A stretch of DNA of 64,000 nucleotides from Microbacterium esteraromaticum (GCF_028747645.1 NZ_CP118100.1:310001-374000), one strand, 5' to 3'; shown: positions 49,917 to 58,589, counted from the first letter of the stretch. The notes: generated by a model from the sequence alone, not told the origin. Program-made: numbers and translations.

Positions 49917-50480
49917 ATGCCCGAGACCGCACCGCGCCGACGGCGCGACCCAGAGAGCAGACGTCGCGCCATCGTCACCGCGACGGCCGAACTGATCGTC
50001 GAGATCGGCGTCGGCGCCGTCACCCATCGCCTCATCGCGGCTCGCGCCGACGTACCGCTCGGCGCCACCACGCAGTACTTCGCCACCCTCGATGACCTCC
50101 GTGCCGAAGCGCTGCGATTCCTGGCATCCGAAGTGGATGACCGCGTCGATCGCATCCGCACCGTCCTCGCCGAGCACGGCGCCACCCCGGCAGTTCTCGC
50201 CGAACTCATCGAGCGCGGACTCGACGACGCCCGCGCGCTCGAAGCCGACCGTGCCGTCGTCACCGCCGCTGTCAACGACCCGCCGCTGCGGGAACTCGCC
50301 CGCCGCTGGTCACAGCGCATGCGCGACTTCCTCGTCGACGACTACGGCCGTGACCGCGCCACCGCCGCCGCGATCTTCATCGACGGCGTGCTCTGGCAGG
50401 CGCGTATCAGCGATGAACCGCTCACGCGCGACTTTCTGCAGAGCTCCCTCGCCGACATCCTCGGCGTGCCCACCGACTGA
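49917..50480 (+). CDS. TetR-family regulator of the RND pump
   Basis: A 187-residue regulator. The N-terminal helix-turn-helix is RAIVTATAELIVEIGVGAVT followed by HRLIAARADVPLGATTQYFA, and the remainder is a helical ligand domain. A run of AGAAGGGGG precedes the ATG at 49917. The RND pump gene begins 57 bp downstream in the same direction, so this is most likely its drug-responsive repressor. Confidence 0.88.
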   Translation: MPETAPRRRRDPESRRRAIVTATAELIVEIGVGAVTHRLIAARADVPLGATTQYFATLDDLRAEALRFLASEVDDRVDRIRTVLAEHGATPAVLAELIERGLDDARALEADRAVVTAAVNDPPLRELARRWSQRMRDFLVDDYGRDRATAAAIFIDGVLWQARISDEPLTRDFLQSSLADILGVPTD

Positions 50481-50537
50481 TCCGCCCGCCCCGCCCGCCG
50501 ACACCACCGTCCACGCACACCGACCCAGAGAACGCAC

Positions 50538-53500
50538 ATGTCGAAACTCGCCGTCCTGAGCCTGCGGAACCGCGCGCTCATCGCTCTCATCACGATCGTG
50601 TCCGCCGTCTTCGGGGGCCTCGCGCTCACCAACCTCAAGCAGGAGCTCATCCCCTCGCTCGAGCTGCCCGCGCTGGTCGTCATGACCAGCTATCCCGGTG
50701 CGTCACCCGAGGTCGTCGAGAACGACGTCTCGACCCCCATCGAGCAGGCCGTGCAGGGGGTGCCAGGGCTGGAATCGACCACCGCCACCAGCACCACCAA
50801 CGCCTCGATCGTGCAGGCGATGTTCACCTACGGCACCAACCTGGCCACCGCCGAGCAGAAGATGCAGCAGGCCATCAACCGCATCGCGCAGCAGCTGCCC
50901 GAAGAGGTCAGCCCGCAGGTGCTGTCGGTGTCGATCGACGACTTCCCGGTGATCCAGATCGCCGTGACCGGATTCGATGACGTCGACACCGCGCAGGCCG
51001 ACCTCGAGAACGTCGTCATCCCGAACATCGAGGATGTCGACGGGGTCAACGCCGCCGAGGTCGTCGGCGGCTCCGGGCAGCGCATCACCGTCACCCCGGA
51101 CGACGCGAAGCTCGCCGAGCACCAGGCCACCGCGCAGCAGATCACCCAGGCCATGCAGCAGAACGGCGTGCTGTTCCCCGGCGGCTCCATCACCGAGGGT
51201 GACGAGACCCTCACGGTGCAGACCGGTGCCAAGCTCACGTCGGCCGACGAGATCGCCCAGTTGCCGCTGGTGGGCACCGACGTCACGATCGGCGACGTCG
51301 CGACCGTGGCTCAGGAGACCGACCCGGTCACCTCGATCTCCCGCGTCGATGGAGAGGATGCCCTCTCGATCGCCGTCACCAAGCTGCCGGCCGCCAACAC
51401 CGTCGAGGTCTCGACCGGTGTGCTCGCCGCCATCGACGACCTGCGCAAGACCTTCCCCGACGCCGAGTTCACGGTCGTGTTCGACCAGGCGCCGTTCATC
51501 CAGCAGTCGATCGACACCCTCGCCGTCGAAGGCCTGCTGGGCCTGGTCTTCGCCGTCGTGGTGATCCTGGTGTTCCTGATGTCGATCCGCTCGACGCTGG
51601 TCACCGCGATCTCGATCCCCACCTCGGTGCTGGTCACCTTCATCGGCCTGCAGGCGTTCGGCTACTCGCTGAACGTGCTCACGCTGGGGGCCCTGACGAT
51701 CGCCATCGGACGCGTCGTCGACGACTCGATCGTCGTCATCGAGAACATCAAACGGCACTACGTCGAAGGCGCCGACAAGGGCGACGCGATCCGACTGGCC
51801 GTGCGCGAGGTGGCATCCGCCATCACCGCATCGACCCTGACGACGGTTGCGGTGTTCCTGCCGATCGTGTTCGTCGGCGACATGGTCGGCGAGCTGTTCC
51901 GTCCGTTCGCGATGACCGTCAGCATCGCCATGGCCGCCTCGCTGCTGGTGGCGCTGACGATCGTGCCCGTACTGGCCTACTGGTTCCTGCGCCCGGGCAA
52001 GCCGCTCGTCGACGACAACGGCGTGCGCATCGACCCCGAGGACCCCGCCGCCCCACCGACGCCGCTGCAGCGGATGTACCGGCCGATCCTGAGCTGGACG
52101 CTGAAGCACTCGCTCACCACCGTCGCCCTGGCTGTGGTCGTGCTCGTCGGCACGCTCGCGATGGCACCGCTGATGAAGGTGAACTTCCTCAGCGATTCCG
52201 GCCAGAACACCATGACCGTCACCCAGGATCTCGGCCCCACGGCCAGCCTGCAGGCGAAGTCCGACGCCGCGCTGCGCGTCGAAGAGGCACTCGACGACGT
52301 CGACGGCATCGAGCACGTGCAGGTGTCGGTCGGTTCGAGCGGTTCGGCGCTGATGGACGCGTTCTCAGGTGGGGCCGGCGTGACCTACTCGATCCTGACC
52401 GATTCCGACGTCGATCAGGAGCAGCTGCGCGCCGATGTGCAGGACGCCGTGAACGAGCTCGACGACGTGGGAGAGATCAGCGTCGCCGGTTCGTCCGGGT
52501 TCGGGTCGTCAGACATCACCGTCACGGTCACCGCCTCGAACGGCGAGGACCTGCAGACGGCCACCGACGCCCTGGTTGCAGAGCTCGAAGGTCGCGACGG
52601 TGTGGGACAGGTCACCGACAACCTCGCCGCGTCGCTGCCCTACATCGCCGTCGTCGTCGACCGTGAGGCCGCCGCTCAGCGCGGGCTTTCAGAGGTCGCG
52701 GTCGGCTCGATGGTCTCTGACGCCATGCGTCCCCAGCAGATCGGCTCGGTCGAGATCGACGACACCGCGTTGACCGTCTACCTCGCATCCGAGGAACCGC
52801 CGACGACCGTCGCCGCGCTGCGCGAACTGACGATCCTCACACCGCTCGGACCGACCGAGCTGCAGGACGTCGCCACGATCGAGGAGCGCGAAGGCCCCAC
52901 GACGATCACCACCCAGCAGGGGGTGCGCACCGCCACGGTGACCGTGCCACCGGCATCCGACGACCTCGCGGTCGCGACCGCCTCGGTCACCGCCGCCATG
53001 GAGGCGGTCGACCTTCCGGCCGGCGCCGACGTCGAGATCGGCGGCGTCGCCGAGCAGCAGGCCGAATCGTTCTCGCAGCTCGGACTCGCGATGCTCGCGG
53101 CGATCCTGATCGTCTACGTCGTCATGGTCGCGACGTTCAAGTCGCTGCGTCAGCCGCTGCTGCTGCTGATCTCGGTGCCGTTCGCGGCAACCGGCGCGAT
53201 ACTGCTGCAGATCATCACCGGTGTGCCACTCGGTGTGCCGTCGCTGATCGGTGTGCTGATGCTGATCGGCATCGTCGTCACCAACGCGATCGTGCTCGTC
53301 GACCTGGTCAACCAGTACCGCGAGAAGGGGCTGACAACGCACGACGCCGTCATGGCCGGTGGCGAGAAGCGTCTGCGCCCGATCCTGATGACCGCGCTCG
53401 CGACGATCTTCGCGCTGACCCCGATGGCGCTGGGCATCACCGGGCACGGCGGGTTCATCTCGCAGCCACTGGCGATCGTCGTGATCGGTGGCCTGGTGTC

Positions 53501-54041
53501 GTCGACGGTGCTCACGCTGATCGTGCTGCCGACGCTGTACAACCTCGTCGAGGGGGCGCGCGAACGTCGTGCGGCACGTCGGGCTGCTCGTGACTCTGGT
53601 GACTCGGGTGGTGGTTCTGGTGACTCTGGGGACTCTGGGGACTCTGGTGACTCGGGTGATGGTTCGGGTGTCACACCCGGTGGTGCTGCGCTCGCGCAGC
53701 CGCCGGTTGCGGATGCTGGTGACGGTGCTGATGAGCCGGCCGTGTCGGCTGCTCCGGCGGCGCCGGCGTCGGATGCTGCGTCGGATGCTGCGGAAGAGGA
53801 GACGGCCGGTGTCGTCGCCCCGCGCACGACGGAGACGGCGGTCGTGGTTCCGCAGAGCGCGCGCAGCGGGCATCCGATGATGGCGGCCGCCGCGGCAGCT
53901 TCGGCGGCGGCTGCCGCTGCGTCGGCCGCTGCTGCTGCGGCGTCGGTGGTGGCGTCGGTTGCGGCGGAGGAAAGCGAGTACCATCCCACCCGCCGCGAGC
54001 TGCGTTCCCGTGGCCTGCCCTCAGCGAACCACGTCGACTGA
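50538..54041 (+). CDS. RND-family efflux transporter (HAE1-like) with repetitive C-terminal tail
   Basis: A 1167-residue pump. The usual order is seen: TM1 (ALIALITIVSAVFGGLALTN), first porter loop, TM2-6 with GRVVDDSIVVIENI (the proton-relay Asp pair), second large loop, TM8-12 with LMLIGIVVTNAIVLVDLVNQ. In a Gram-positive it works without outer-membrane partners, as SwrC/YerP does. About 150 residues follow the last helix: an arginine stretch, a GDSGDSG repeat, an Ala/Glu-rich part, (A6-S)-type repeats, and YHPTRRELRSRG near the end. The tail is cytoplasmic and disordered. Its codons (TCT, GGT) differ from those of the pump. Confidence 0.9.
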   Translation: MSKLAVLSLRNRALIALITIVSAVFGGLALTNLKQELIPSLELPALVVMTSYPGASPEVVENDVSTPIEQAVQGVPGLESTTATSTTNASIVQAMFTYGTNLATAEQKMQQAINRIAQQLPEEVSPQVLSVSIDDFPVIQIAVTGFDDVDTAQADLENVVIPNIEDVDGVNAAEVVGGSGQRITVTPDDAKLAEHQATAQQITQAMQQNGVLFPGGSITEGDETLTVQTGAKLTSADEIAQLPLVGTDVTIGDVATVAQETDPVTSISRVDGEDALSIAVTKLPAANTVEVSTGVLAAIDDLRKTFPDAEFTVVFDQAPFIQQSIDTLAVEGLLGLVFAVVVILVFLMSIRSTLVTAISIPTSVLVTFIGLQAFGYSLNVLTLGALTIAIGRVVDDSIVVIENIKRHYVEGADKGDAIRLAVREVASAITASTLTTVAVFLPIVFVGDMVGELFRPFAMTVSIAMAASLLVALTIVPVLAYWFLRPGKPLVDDNGVRIDPEDPAAPPTPLQRMYRPILSWTLKHSLTTVALAVVVLVGTLAMAPLMKVNFLSDSGQNTMTVTQDLGPTASLQAKSDAALRVEEALDDVDGIEHVQVSVGSSGSALMDAFSGGAGVTYSILTDSDVDQEQLRADVQDAVNELDDVGEISVAGSSGFGSSDITVTVTASNGEDLQTATDALVAELEGRDGVGQVTDNLAASLPYIAVVVDREAAAQRGLSEVAVGSMVSDAMRPQQIGSVEIDDTALTVYLASEEPPTTVAALRELTILTPLGPTELQDVATIEEREGPTTITTQQGVRTATVTVPPASDDLAVATASVTAAMEAVDLPAGADVEIGGVAEQQAESFSQLGLAMLAAILIVYVVMVATFKSLRQPLLLLISVPFAATGAILLQIITGVPLGVPSLIGVLMLIGIVVTNAIVLVDLVNQYREKGLTTHDAVMAGGEKRLRPILMTALATIFALTPMALGITGHGGFISQPLAIVVIGGLVSSTVLTLIVLPTLYNLVEGARERRAARRAARDSGDSGGGSGDSGDSGDSGDSGDGSGVTPGGAALAQPPVADAGDGADEPAVSAAPAAPASDAASDAAEEETAGVVAPRTTETAVVVPQSARSGHPMMAAAAAASAAAAAASAAAAAASVVASVAAEESEYHPTRRELRSRGLPSANHVD
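53590..53670 (+). repeat. 9-bp tandem repeats coding for GDS units in the RND tail
   Basis: Repeated GACTCTGGT / GACTCTGGG / GACTCGGGT units, in frame. Slippage here would lengthen or shorten the tail without a frameshift. Confidence 0.8.
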
Positions 54042-54102
54042 TCGTTCGTGCGGGCGCTTGGCGCTTCGCGCTTGGCGCCTGGCGTACTTGGTGCCTCCGC
54101 TC

Positions 54103-54165
54103 CCACGAGGGGTCAGAAAGAACGCTTTCCCGCGCGATAAAGCGACACATTTTGACCCCTCGTGG
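54103..54165. repeat. intergenic palindrome, family E copy 1
   Basis: Outer arms CCACGAGGGGTCA (54103-54115) and its complement (54153-54165) are perfect. The inner stem CGCTTT (54123-54128) with AAAGCG (54139-54144) encloses CCCGCGCGAT. It lies between the convergent RND and aldose epimerase genes. Confidence 0.9.
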
Positions 54166-54186
54166 TGAGGGCGCAACGTCCCACCT

Positions 54187-54247
54187 CACGAGGGGCCAGA
54201 AAATGCGCCTTCCCGCGAGATAAGGCGACAGATTTTGACCCCTCGTG
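54187..54247. repeat. intergenic palindrome, family E copy 2
   Basis: A tandem copy of the 54103 element. Outer arms match with one mismatch; the inner stem is CGCCTT (54206-54211) with AAGGCG (54222-54227) around CCCGCGAGAT. Against copy 1, one T-A pair is replaced by C-G, so pairing is kept although the sequence changed. Confidence 0.9.
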
Positions 54248-54280
54248 GTGGGGGCGTGGGGTGCGTGGTGGGGGCGTGGC

Positions 54281-54301
54281 GCGTGCGCGCGCGTGCGCGA
54301 C
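54281..54301. repeat. alternating purine-pyrimidine stretch
   Basis: About 21 bp of alternating GC/GT steps, which can adopt Z-DNA, just past the end of the aldose epimerase gene. Low-complexity GTGGTGGGGGCGTG repeats lie directly to its left (54245-54280). Confidence 0.55.
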
Positions 54302-54304
54302 CGC

Positions 54305-55204
54305 TCAGGCGAAGCGGATGCCCCAGGTCAGCGTCCACGACTCGCCGGCGCCGAGGCGGCGCACACCGCGACCCGAGTTGAACGCCTCGGCGGGCGCCGT
54401 CATCGGCTCGACCGCCACGGTCAGCGACTGCCCCGGATACCCGGTCGTCGTATAGGCCTGGATGTAGTCGAACCCCTCGCCCTGATGCAGCGTGACCGTG
54501 CGTCCGTCCGGCGCCGACAGCGTCGTGCGCACCTGCCCGTCGGCGTCACGGTGCAGGTTCGCGAAGCCGGTGTCGAGCTCGACGTCGCCCAGGCGGCGTC
54601 CGTCGCGCAGATCCGTGGCGGCCGACACGGGAGATTCGCCGATCGGCAGCATCCGATCATCCGTCTCGAAGTAGGTCTCGGCGGGCAGACGCAGCACGAG
54701 ATCGCGCGGGTCGACGCCGCCGATGGTCAGGAACGGATGCGTTCCGAGGGCGACGGGAGCGGATGCCGTCGACTCGTTGATCAGCGTGTGCGCCACATCG
54801 ATGCCCGTGTCGGTCAGGGTGTAGGTCACGCTCGTCTCGACGAGGTACGGGTACCCGGTCTGCGGCACGATCGACGCGCGCAGGGTGACGCTCTCGTCGG
54901 ACTGCGACGCGATCTCGTAGGCGGTGAAGCGCAGCAGGCCGTGGCTGGCGTTGCGCAGCTGGGGTTCGGTCACCGCGAGCGCGCGGGTGGTGGGGCCGTC
55001 CTGCCAGATGCCGTCGCGGATGCGGTTGGGCCAGGGCGCGAGCACGACACCCGAGCATGACGGTGTTGCCGCATCCTCGGGGTACGGCGGCACGATCTCG
55101 GTGCCCGCGACGACGAGGTGGCGGAGCGAGGCACCGACCTGGGCGATCTGCGCGGTAACCGCGCCGCGGCGGAGGTGGATCTGGACGCCGGTGGGGGAAC
55201 TCAT
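54305..55204 (-). CDS. aldose 1-epimerase family protein
   Basis: A 299-residue galactose-mutarotase-fold protein. VLAPWPNRIRDGIW holds the substrate-binding Asn-Arg, NASHGLLRF the catalytic His, VALGTHPFLTI the second His, and AVEPMTAPAEAFNSG the catalytic Glu. It should interconvert sugar anomers. TACGAT ends 6 nt before the ATG at 55204, which decides this start against the in-frame ATG at 55210 that lies inside the promoter. Confidence 0.9.
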   Translation of the reverse strand: MSSPTGVQIHLRRGAVTAQIAQVGASLRHLVVAGTEIVPPYPEDAATPSCSGVVLAPWPNRIRDGIWQDGPTTRALAVTEPQLRNASHGLLRFTAYEIASQSDESVTLRASIVPQTGYPYLVETSVTYTLTDTGIDVAHTLINESTASAPVALGTHPFLTIGGVDPRDLVLRLPAETYFETDDRMLPIGESPVSAATDLRDGRRLGDVELDTGFANLHRDADGQVRTTLSAPDGRTVTLHQGEGFDYIQAYTTTGYPGQSLTVAVEPMTAPAEAFNSGRGVRRLGAGESWTLTWGIRFA

Positions 55205-55210
55205 CTGCAC

Positions 55211-55216
55211 ATCGTA
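55211..55216 (-). promoter_or_regulatory. -10 of a leaderless aldose epimerase transcript
   Basis: TACGAT on the minus strand, 6 nt before the ATG at 55204. Confidence 0.6.
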
Positions 55217-55447
55217 CGACTGGGGGCTCTCCCAGGTGGGCCCGGTAACATGGCGGGGTCGGCTTCGGGCAGCCGCGGTTCCTGTGCGGAACGCGGGCGT
55301 GTGACGAGTGTGAGCCCAGGGGCCGATGGTTCATAACCATCACATGAATGGCCCCGGCCGACGATTGCCCGGGTATGTCCGCCGTGCGCTGATCTCTGTG
55401 CGCCGTCGCGGACGCTGTTCTCGTGTCAGAGACAGTCAGGAAGCACC
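55217..55447 (+). other. leader region of the helicase gene with a two-part hairpin
   Basis: A 231-bp region before the helicase start. It contains GGGGCC (55319-55324) paired with GGCCCC (55350-55355), and inside it GATGG (55325-55329) paired with CCATC (55337-55341) around TTCATAA. A long structured 5' leader is common for DEAD-box helicase genes that respond to cold, but no known RNA family is recognised. AGGAAG lies 5-6 nt before the helicase ATG. Confidence 0.5.
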
Positions 55448-57772
55448 ATGCCCAAGAATGGCAAGCCCAAGGGCGGACGTCCGTCCCGCAACTTCGAGCC
55501 GCGCTACGCGAAGAAGACCTCGTTCCACGACCGCCACGCCGGCGGACGTGACGGCGGTCGCCCCGTGCGCGAGGGCGGTCGCGACGAGCGGTCGGATGCC
55601 GGTGACCGGCGCTACGCGGATGCCCGTCAGGGCAACCGCCCCGGCAGCCGCAGCCCCAAGCACCGCGGATACCGTGCGGCTGAGGAGGGCGCGGCTGCGC
55701 CCAAGCGCCGGTGGACGGATTCCGAGCGTGCCGGACGCGACGAGGCCCGTAGCATCCGCAATCGCGCCGAGTCGGGACGCCGTGAGGCGCCGCACCACCG
55801 CGACGACCGTGATCGCGGTTTCGGCGGACGCCGCTTCGAGGGCGGGCAGCGCCCCGATGCGGGGCGGCGGTTCGACGACCGTCCGCGCCGTGACGACCGT
55901 GGCGAGCGTCGCTTCGACGACCGTCCGCGCCGTGACGACCGTGGCGGCGGGCCTCGCAGCTATGACCGCAACGACCGCCCTTCGCGTGATGACCGCTCGT
56001 TCTCGCGCGATGGCGGTTCGCGCTTCGACCGCAACGACCGTGGCGGCGACCGCGCCCGTTTCGGGCGCGACGAGCGTCCGCGCTACGACCGCGACGCCCG
56101 TGCGCGTCGGGATGACCGCGGCGACCGCCGCTTCGATGATCGTCCGCGTCGTGACGAGCGTGCAGGAGGCCGTGGCGGGTATGACCGCAACGACCGTCCT
56201 TCGCGCGATGACCGCTCGTTCTCGCGCGACGGCGGCTCGCGCTTCGACCGCGGTGGCGACCGTCCGCGTTACGGGCGCGACGAGCGTCCGCGCTTCGACC
56301 GGGATGACCGCGCGCCGCGTAGCGACCGTCCGCGCCGTGACGACCGGGGCTTCGAGCGCAGCGATGAGCGCCCGCGCCGCGACGACCGTGATTTCTCTCG
56401 CCCGAACCGCGACGAGAAGCCGCGCTTCGACCGCAGCGACCGGCCCGCGCGACCCGCTCGTGAGGACCGTCCGAGCCGTAGCGACTGGAACCGCACCGAG
56501 ACGGCCAAGAAGCACGAGGAGCACGTCGACGTCGTGCACGAGCGCCTCGAGGCGCAGGCCGTGCAGGCCACCGAGGTCGCCGATGTGACCTTCGCCGACC
56601 TCGGCCTGGGCTCGAACATCACCGAGACGCTCGGCAACATGGGCGCCCAGACGCCGTTCCCGATTCAGGCGGCGACCATCCCCTCGATCCTCGCCGGACG
56701 CGACGTGCTCGGCCGCGGTCGCACCGGCTCGGGAAAGACCATCGCCTTCGGTGCACCGCTGGTGGAGAGCATCCTGAAGTCGCAGGCGGGTGCCCGCCGT
56801 GAGATCGGACGCAAGCCGCGCGCGATCATCCTCGCGCCGACGCGTGAGCTCGCCCTGCAGATCGACCGCACGATCCAGCCGATCGCGCGCAGCGTCGGTC
56901 TGTTCACCACGCAGATCTACGGTGGTGTGCCGCAGGCGCGTCAGGTCGGTGCTTTGCGTAAGGGCGTCGACATCATCATCGGAACCCCGGGGCGCATCGA
57001 GGACCTCATCGAGCAGCGCAAGCTCGACCTGTCGGAGGTGCGCATCGCCGTGCTCGATGAGGCCGATCACATGACCGAGCTGGGCTTCGTCGAGCCGGTG
57101 CAGCGCATCCTGCGCAAGACCGCCGAAGGCAGCCAGAAGCTGCTGTTCTCGGCGACGCTCGACCGCGAGGTCGCGTCGCTCGTCGATGAGTTCCTCGTCG
57201 ACCCGGCCGTCTACGAGGTCGCCGGTGAAGACCAGAACTCGGGCACGATCGAGCACCGCGTGCTCGTGATCGAGCACCGCGACAAGGCCGAGACGCTGAC
57301 CTCGCTCGTCGACCGCGACGGCCAGACCCTCGTCTTCGCGCGCACCCGCGCGTACGCCGAGATGCTGGCGGAGCAGTTCGAGGATGCCGGTATCGCCGCG
57401 GTTTCGCTGCACGGCGATCTGAATCAGGGCAAGCGCACCCGCAACCTGCAGAAGCTCACGTCGGGCAAGGTGAAGGTGCTGGTCGCGACGGATGTCGCAG
57501 CCCGTGGCATCCACGTCGACGACATCGACCTGGTCGTGCAGGCCGACGCTCCTGACGAGTACAAGACGTACTTGCACCGTTCGGGCCGCACCGGTCGTGC
57601 CGGTCGTTCGGGTCGCGTGGTCACGCTGATCACCCGCCACCGTCGTCGTCGCATGGAGGACCTGCTCTCGCGCGCCGAGATTGACGCGCCGTTCGAGACC
57701 GTCGAGCCGGGCGATGAGGTCATCGAGGAGATCACCGGCCGCGTGCCCACCGCCGCCGAACTCACCAGCTGA
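55448..57772 (+). CDS. DEAD-box RNA helicase with long Arg/Asp/Gly-rich N terminus
   Basis: A 774-residue protein. Residues 1 to about 355 are disordered and repetitive (RRFDDRPRRDDRG, RDDRSFSRDGGSRFDR), including two copies of a 24-residue block coded at 55961-56032 and 56180-56251. The helicase core follows: Q motif region (FADLGLGSNITETL...FPIQAATIPSIL), motif I GRTGSGKT, PTRELALQI, GTPGRIEDLI, DEADHMTELG, SATLDREV, ATDVAARGIHVDD and HRSGRTGRAGRSG. It should unwind RNA; the charged tail probably binds RNA and may drive condensate formation. In most relatives such RGG-type tails lie at the C terminus. Confidence 0.92.
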   Translation: MPKNGKPKGGRPSRNFEPRYAKKTSFHDRHAGGRDGGRPVREGGRDERSDAGDRRYADARQGNRPGSRSPKHRGYRAAEEGAAAPKRRWTDSERAGRDEARSIRNRAESGRREAPHHRDDRDRGFGGRRFEGGQRPDAGRRFDDRPRRDDRGERRFDDRPRRDDRGGGPRSYDRNDRPSRDDRSFSRDGGSRFDRNDRGGDRARFGRDERPRYDRDARARRDDRGDRRFDDRPRRDERAGGRGGYDRNDRPSRDDRSFSRDGGSRFDRGGDRPRYGRDERPRFDRDDRAPRSDRPRRDDRGFERSDERPRRDDRDFSRPNRDEKPRFDRSDRPARPAREDRPSRSDWNRTETAKKHEEHVDVVHERLEAQAVQATEVADVTFADLGLGSNITETLGNMGAQTPFPIQAATIPSILAGRDVLGRGRTGSGKTIAFGAPLVESILKSQAGARREIGRKPRAIILAPTRELALQIDRTIQPIARSVGLFTTQIYGGVPQARQVGALRKGVDIIIGTPGRIEDLIEQRKLDLSEVRIAVLDEADHMTELGFVEPVQRILRKTAEGSQKLLFSATLDREVASLVDEFLVDPAVYEVAGEDQNSGTIEHRVLVIEHRDKAETLTSLVDRDGQTLVFARTRAYAEMLAEQFEDAGIAAVSLHGDLNQGKRTRNLQKLTSGKVKVLVATDVAARGIHVDDIDLVVQADAPDEYKTYLHRSGRTGRAGRSGRVVTLITRHRRRRMEDLLSRAEIDAPFETVEPGDEVIEEITGRVPTAAELTS

Positions 57773-57795
57773 CGTCGACCTCAACTCACCCCACC

Positions 57796-57857
57796 CACGA
57801 GGGGTCAGAAAACGTCGCGTTGGAGCCTTCCGACACGACGGATTCTGACCCCTCGTG
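57796..57857. repeat. intergenic palindrome, family E copy 3
   Basis: Outer arms CACGAGGGGTCAGAA (57796-57810) and its complement (57843-57857) are perfect over 15 bp. The inner stem differs completely from copies 1 and 2: CGTCG / CGACG (57813-57817, 57836-57840) plus GTTGGA / TCCGAC. It lies after the helicase gene, convergent with yaeQ. Confidence 0.9.
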
Positions 57858-57870
57858 CGTTCGTCTGGCA

Positions 57871-57910
57871 GCTTGCGGGCTTGCGGGCTTGCGGGCTTGC
57901 GCAGGCTTGC
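57871..57910. repeat. 9-bp tandem repeat GCTTGCGGG
   Basis: Three exact copies from 57871 to 57897, then a variant. Non-coding, between palindromes of families E and C. Confidence 0.85.
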
Positions 57911-57929
57911 GCGCGTGCGGGGGTGGGCG

Positions 57930-58016
57930 TGCGCGCAACTCCGGAAGAACCACCGGAATCTGGGCGCAGCTGCCAGGATCAGCCGATATCCCGAAGAATT
58001 TCCGGAGTTGCGTGCA
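57930..58016. repeat. intergenic palindrome, family C copy 2
   Basis: Outer arms CGCAACTCCGGAA (57934-57946) and its complement (58000-58012) are perfect over 13 bp and extend with one wobble to GTGC/GCAC. It shares the AACTCCGGA core with 20211-20291. It ends 34 bp before the yaeQ stop. Confidence 0.88.
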
Positions 58017-58049
58017 CAGGGCCGGGTACGCACAGGCCCGGGCGCGTGC

Positions 58050-58589
58050 TCAGCTCAGCGAGTGCTCGTGCACTGCGGATGTGAGCATCGTGCCGTTGAG
58101 GTCGAGGTAGAGCATCCGCTCGGTCACGGTGATCGAGCAGGTGTTACGCCTCTCGAGCTGGGGCGTCGCCTGCTCGATGAAGCCCGGGTCAAAACTGAAC
58201 ACCTTGATCTCGTCGGAGCGGTGGATGCGCTTGCCCGCCCACGCGGCGATGACCTTCGCCGGGTCGCGGTGGGTGTAGACGACGGTGCGCTCGGCGAGTC
58301 TGCTGCCGCGGTGAAGGCGCTCGGCGTCGGGTGCGCCCACTTCGATCCATGCGGTCACGCTGCCGGTGAGGTCGCGCACGAGTACCGCGGGTTCTTCGGC
58401 CTGCGAGATGCCGCCGCCGAAGTCGATGCCCTCGGTGTGCTCGAGCGCGTGAGCGAGCACACGCGTCAGCATGTACGCATCTGTCTCGGACGGATGCTGC
58501 GCCACCCGCAGCGAGTAGTCCTCGTACACACCCCGATCGGTGTCGGCCAGCTGCACCTCGAAGGTGATGATCGTCGAACCGATTGCCAT
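58050..58589 (-). CDS. YaeQ-family protein
   Basis: A 179-residue protein. TFEVQLADTDRGVYEDYSLR, RVLAHALEHTEGIDFGGGIS and WIEVGAPDAERLHRGSR match YaeQ, a PD-(D/E)XK nuclease-fold family of unknown function. The acidic residues of the fold (E in FGGGISQAEEPAV; D and E in WIEVG) are visible. A TAGGCT -10 ends 8 nt before the ATG. Confidence 0.88.
   Translation of the reverse strand: MAIGSTIITFEVQLADTDRGVYEDYSLRVAQHPSETDAYMLTRVLAHALEHTEGIDFGGGISQAEEPAVLVRDLTGSVTAWIEVGAPDAERLHRGSRLAERTVVYTHRDPAKVIAAWAGKRIHRSDEIKVFSFDPGFIEQATPQLERRNTCSITVTERMLYLDLNGTMLTSAVHEHSLS

Noticed and set aside
54103..54247. Family E palindromes as simple intrinsic terminators
   Set aside because: No T-run follows on either strand, two tandem copies stand in one gap, and classical GC hairpins elsewhere in the window look different. 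A termination role is not excluded.
55325..55341. tRNA-Met-like anticodon arm (5-bp stem around TTCATAA)
   Set aside because: No D arm, T arm or acceptor stem can be built around it; the outer bases pair as GGGGCC/GGCCCC instead.
55436..58033. Very long open frame on the minus strand opposite the helicase gene
   Set aside because: It is a mirror of the Arg/Asp codon repeats and high GC; the plus strand codes for a complete DEAD-box helicase.
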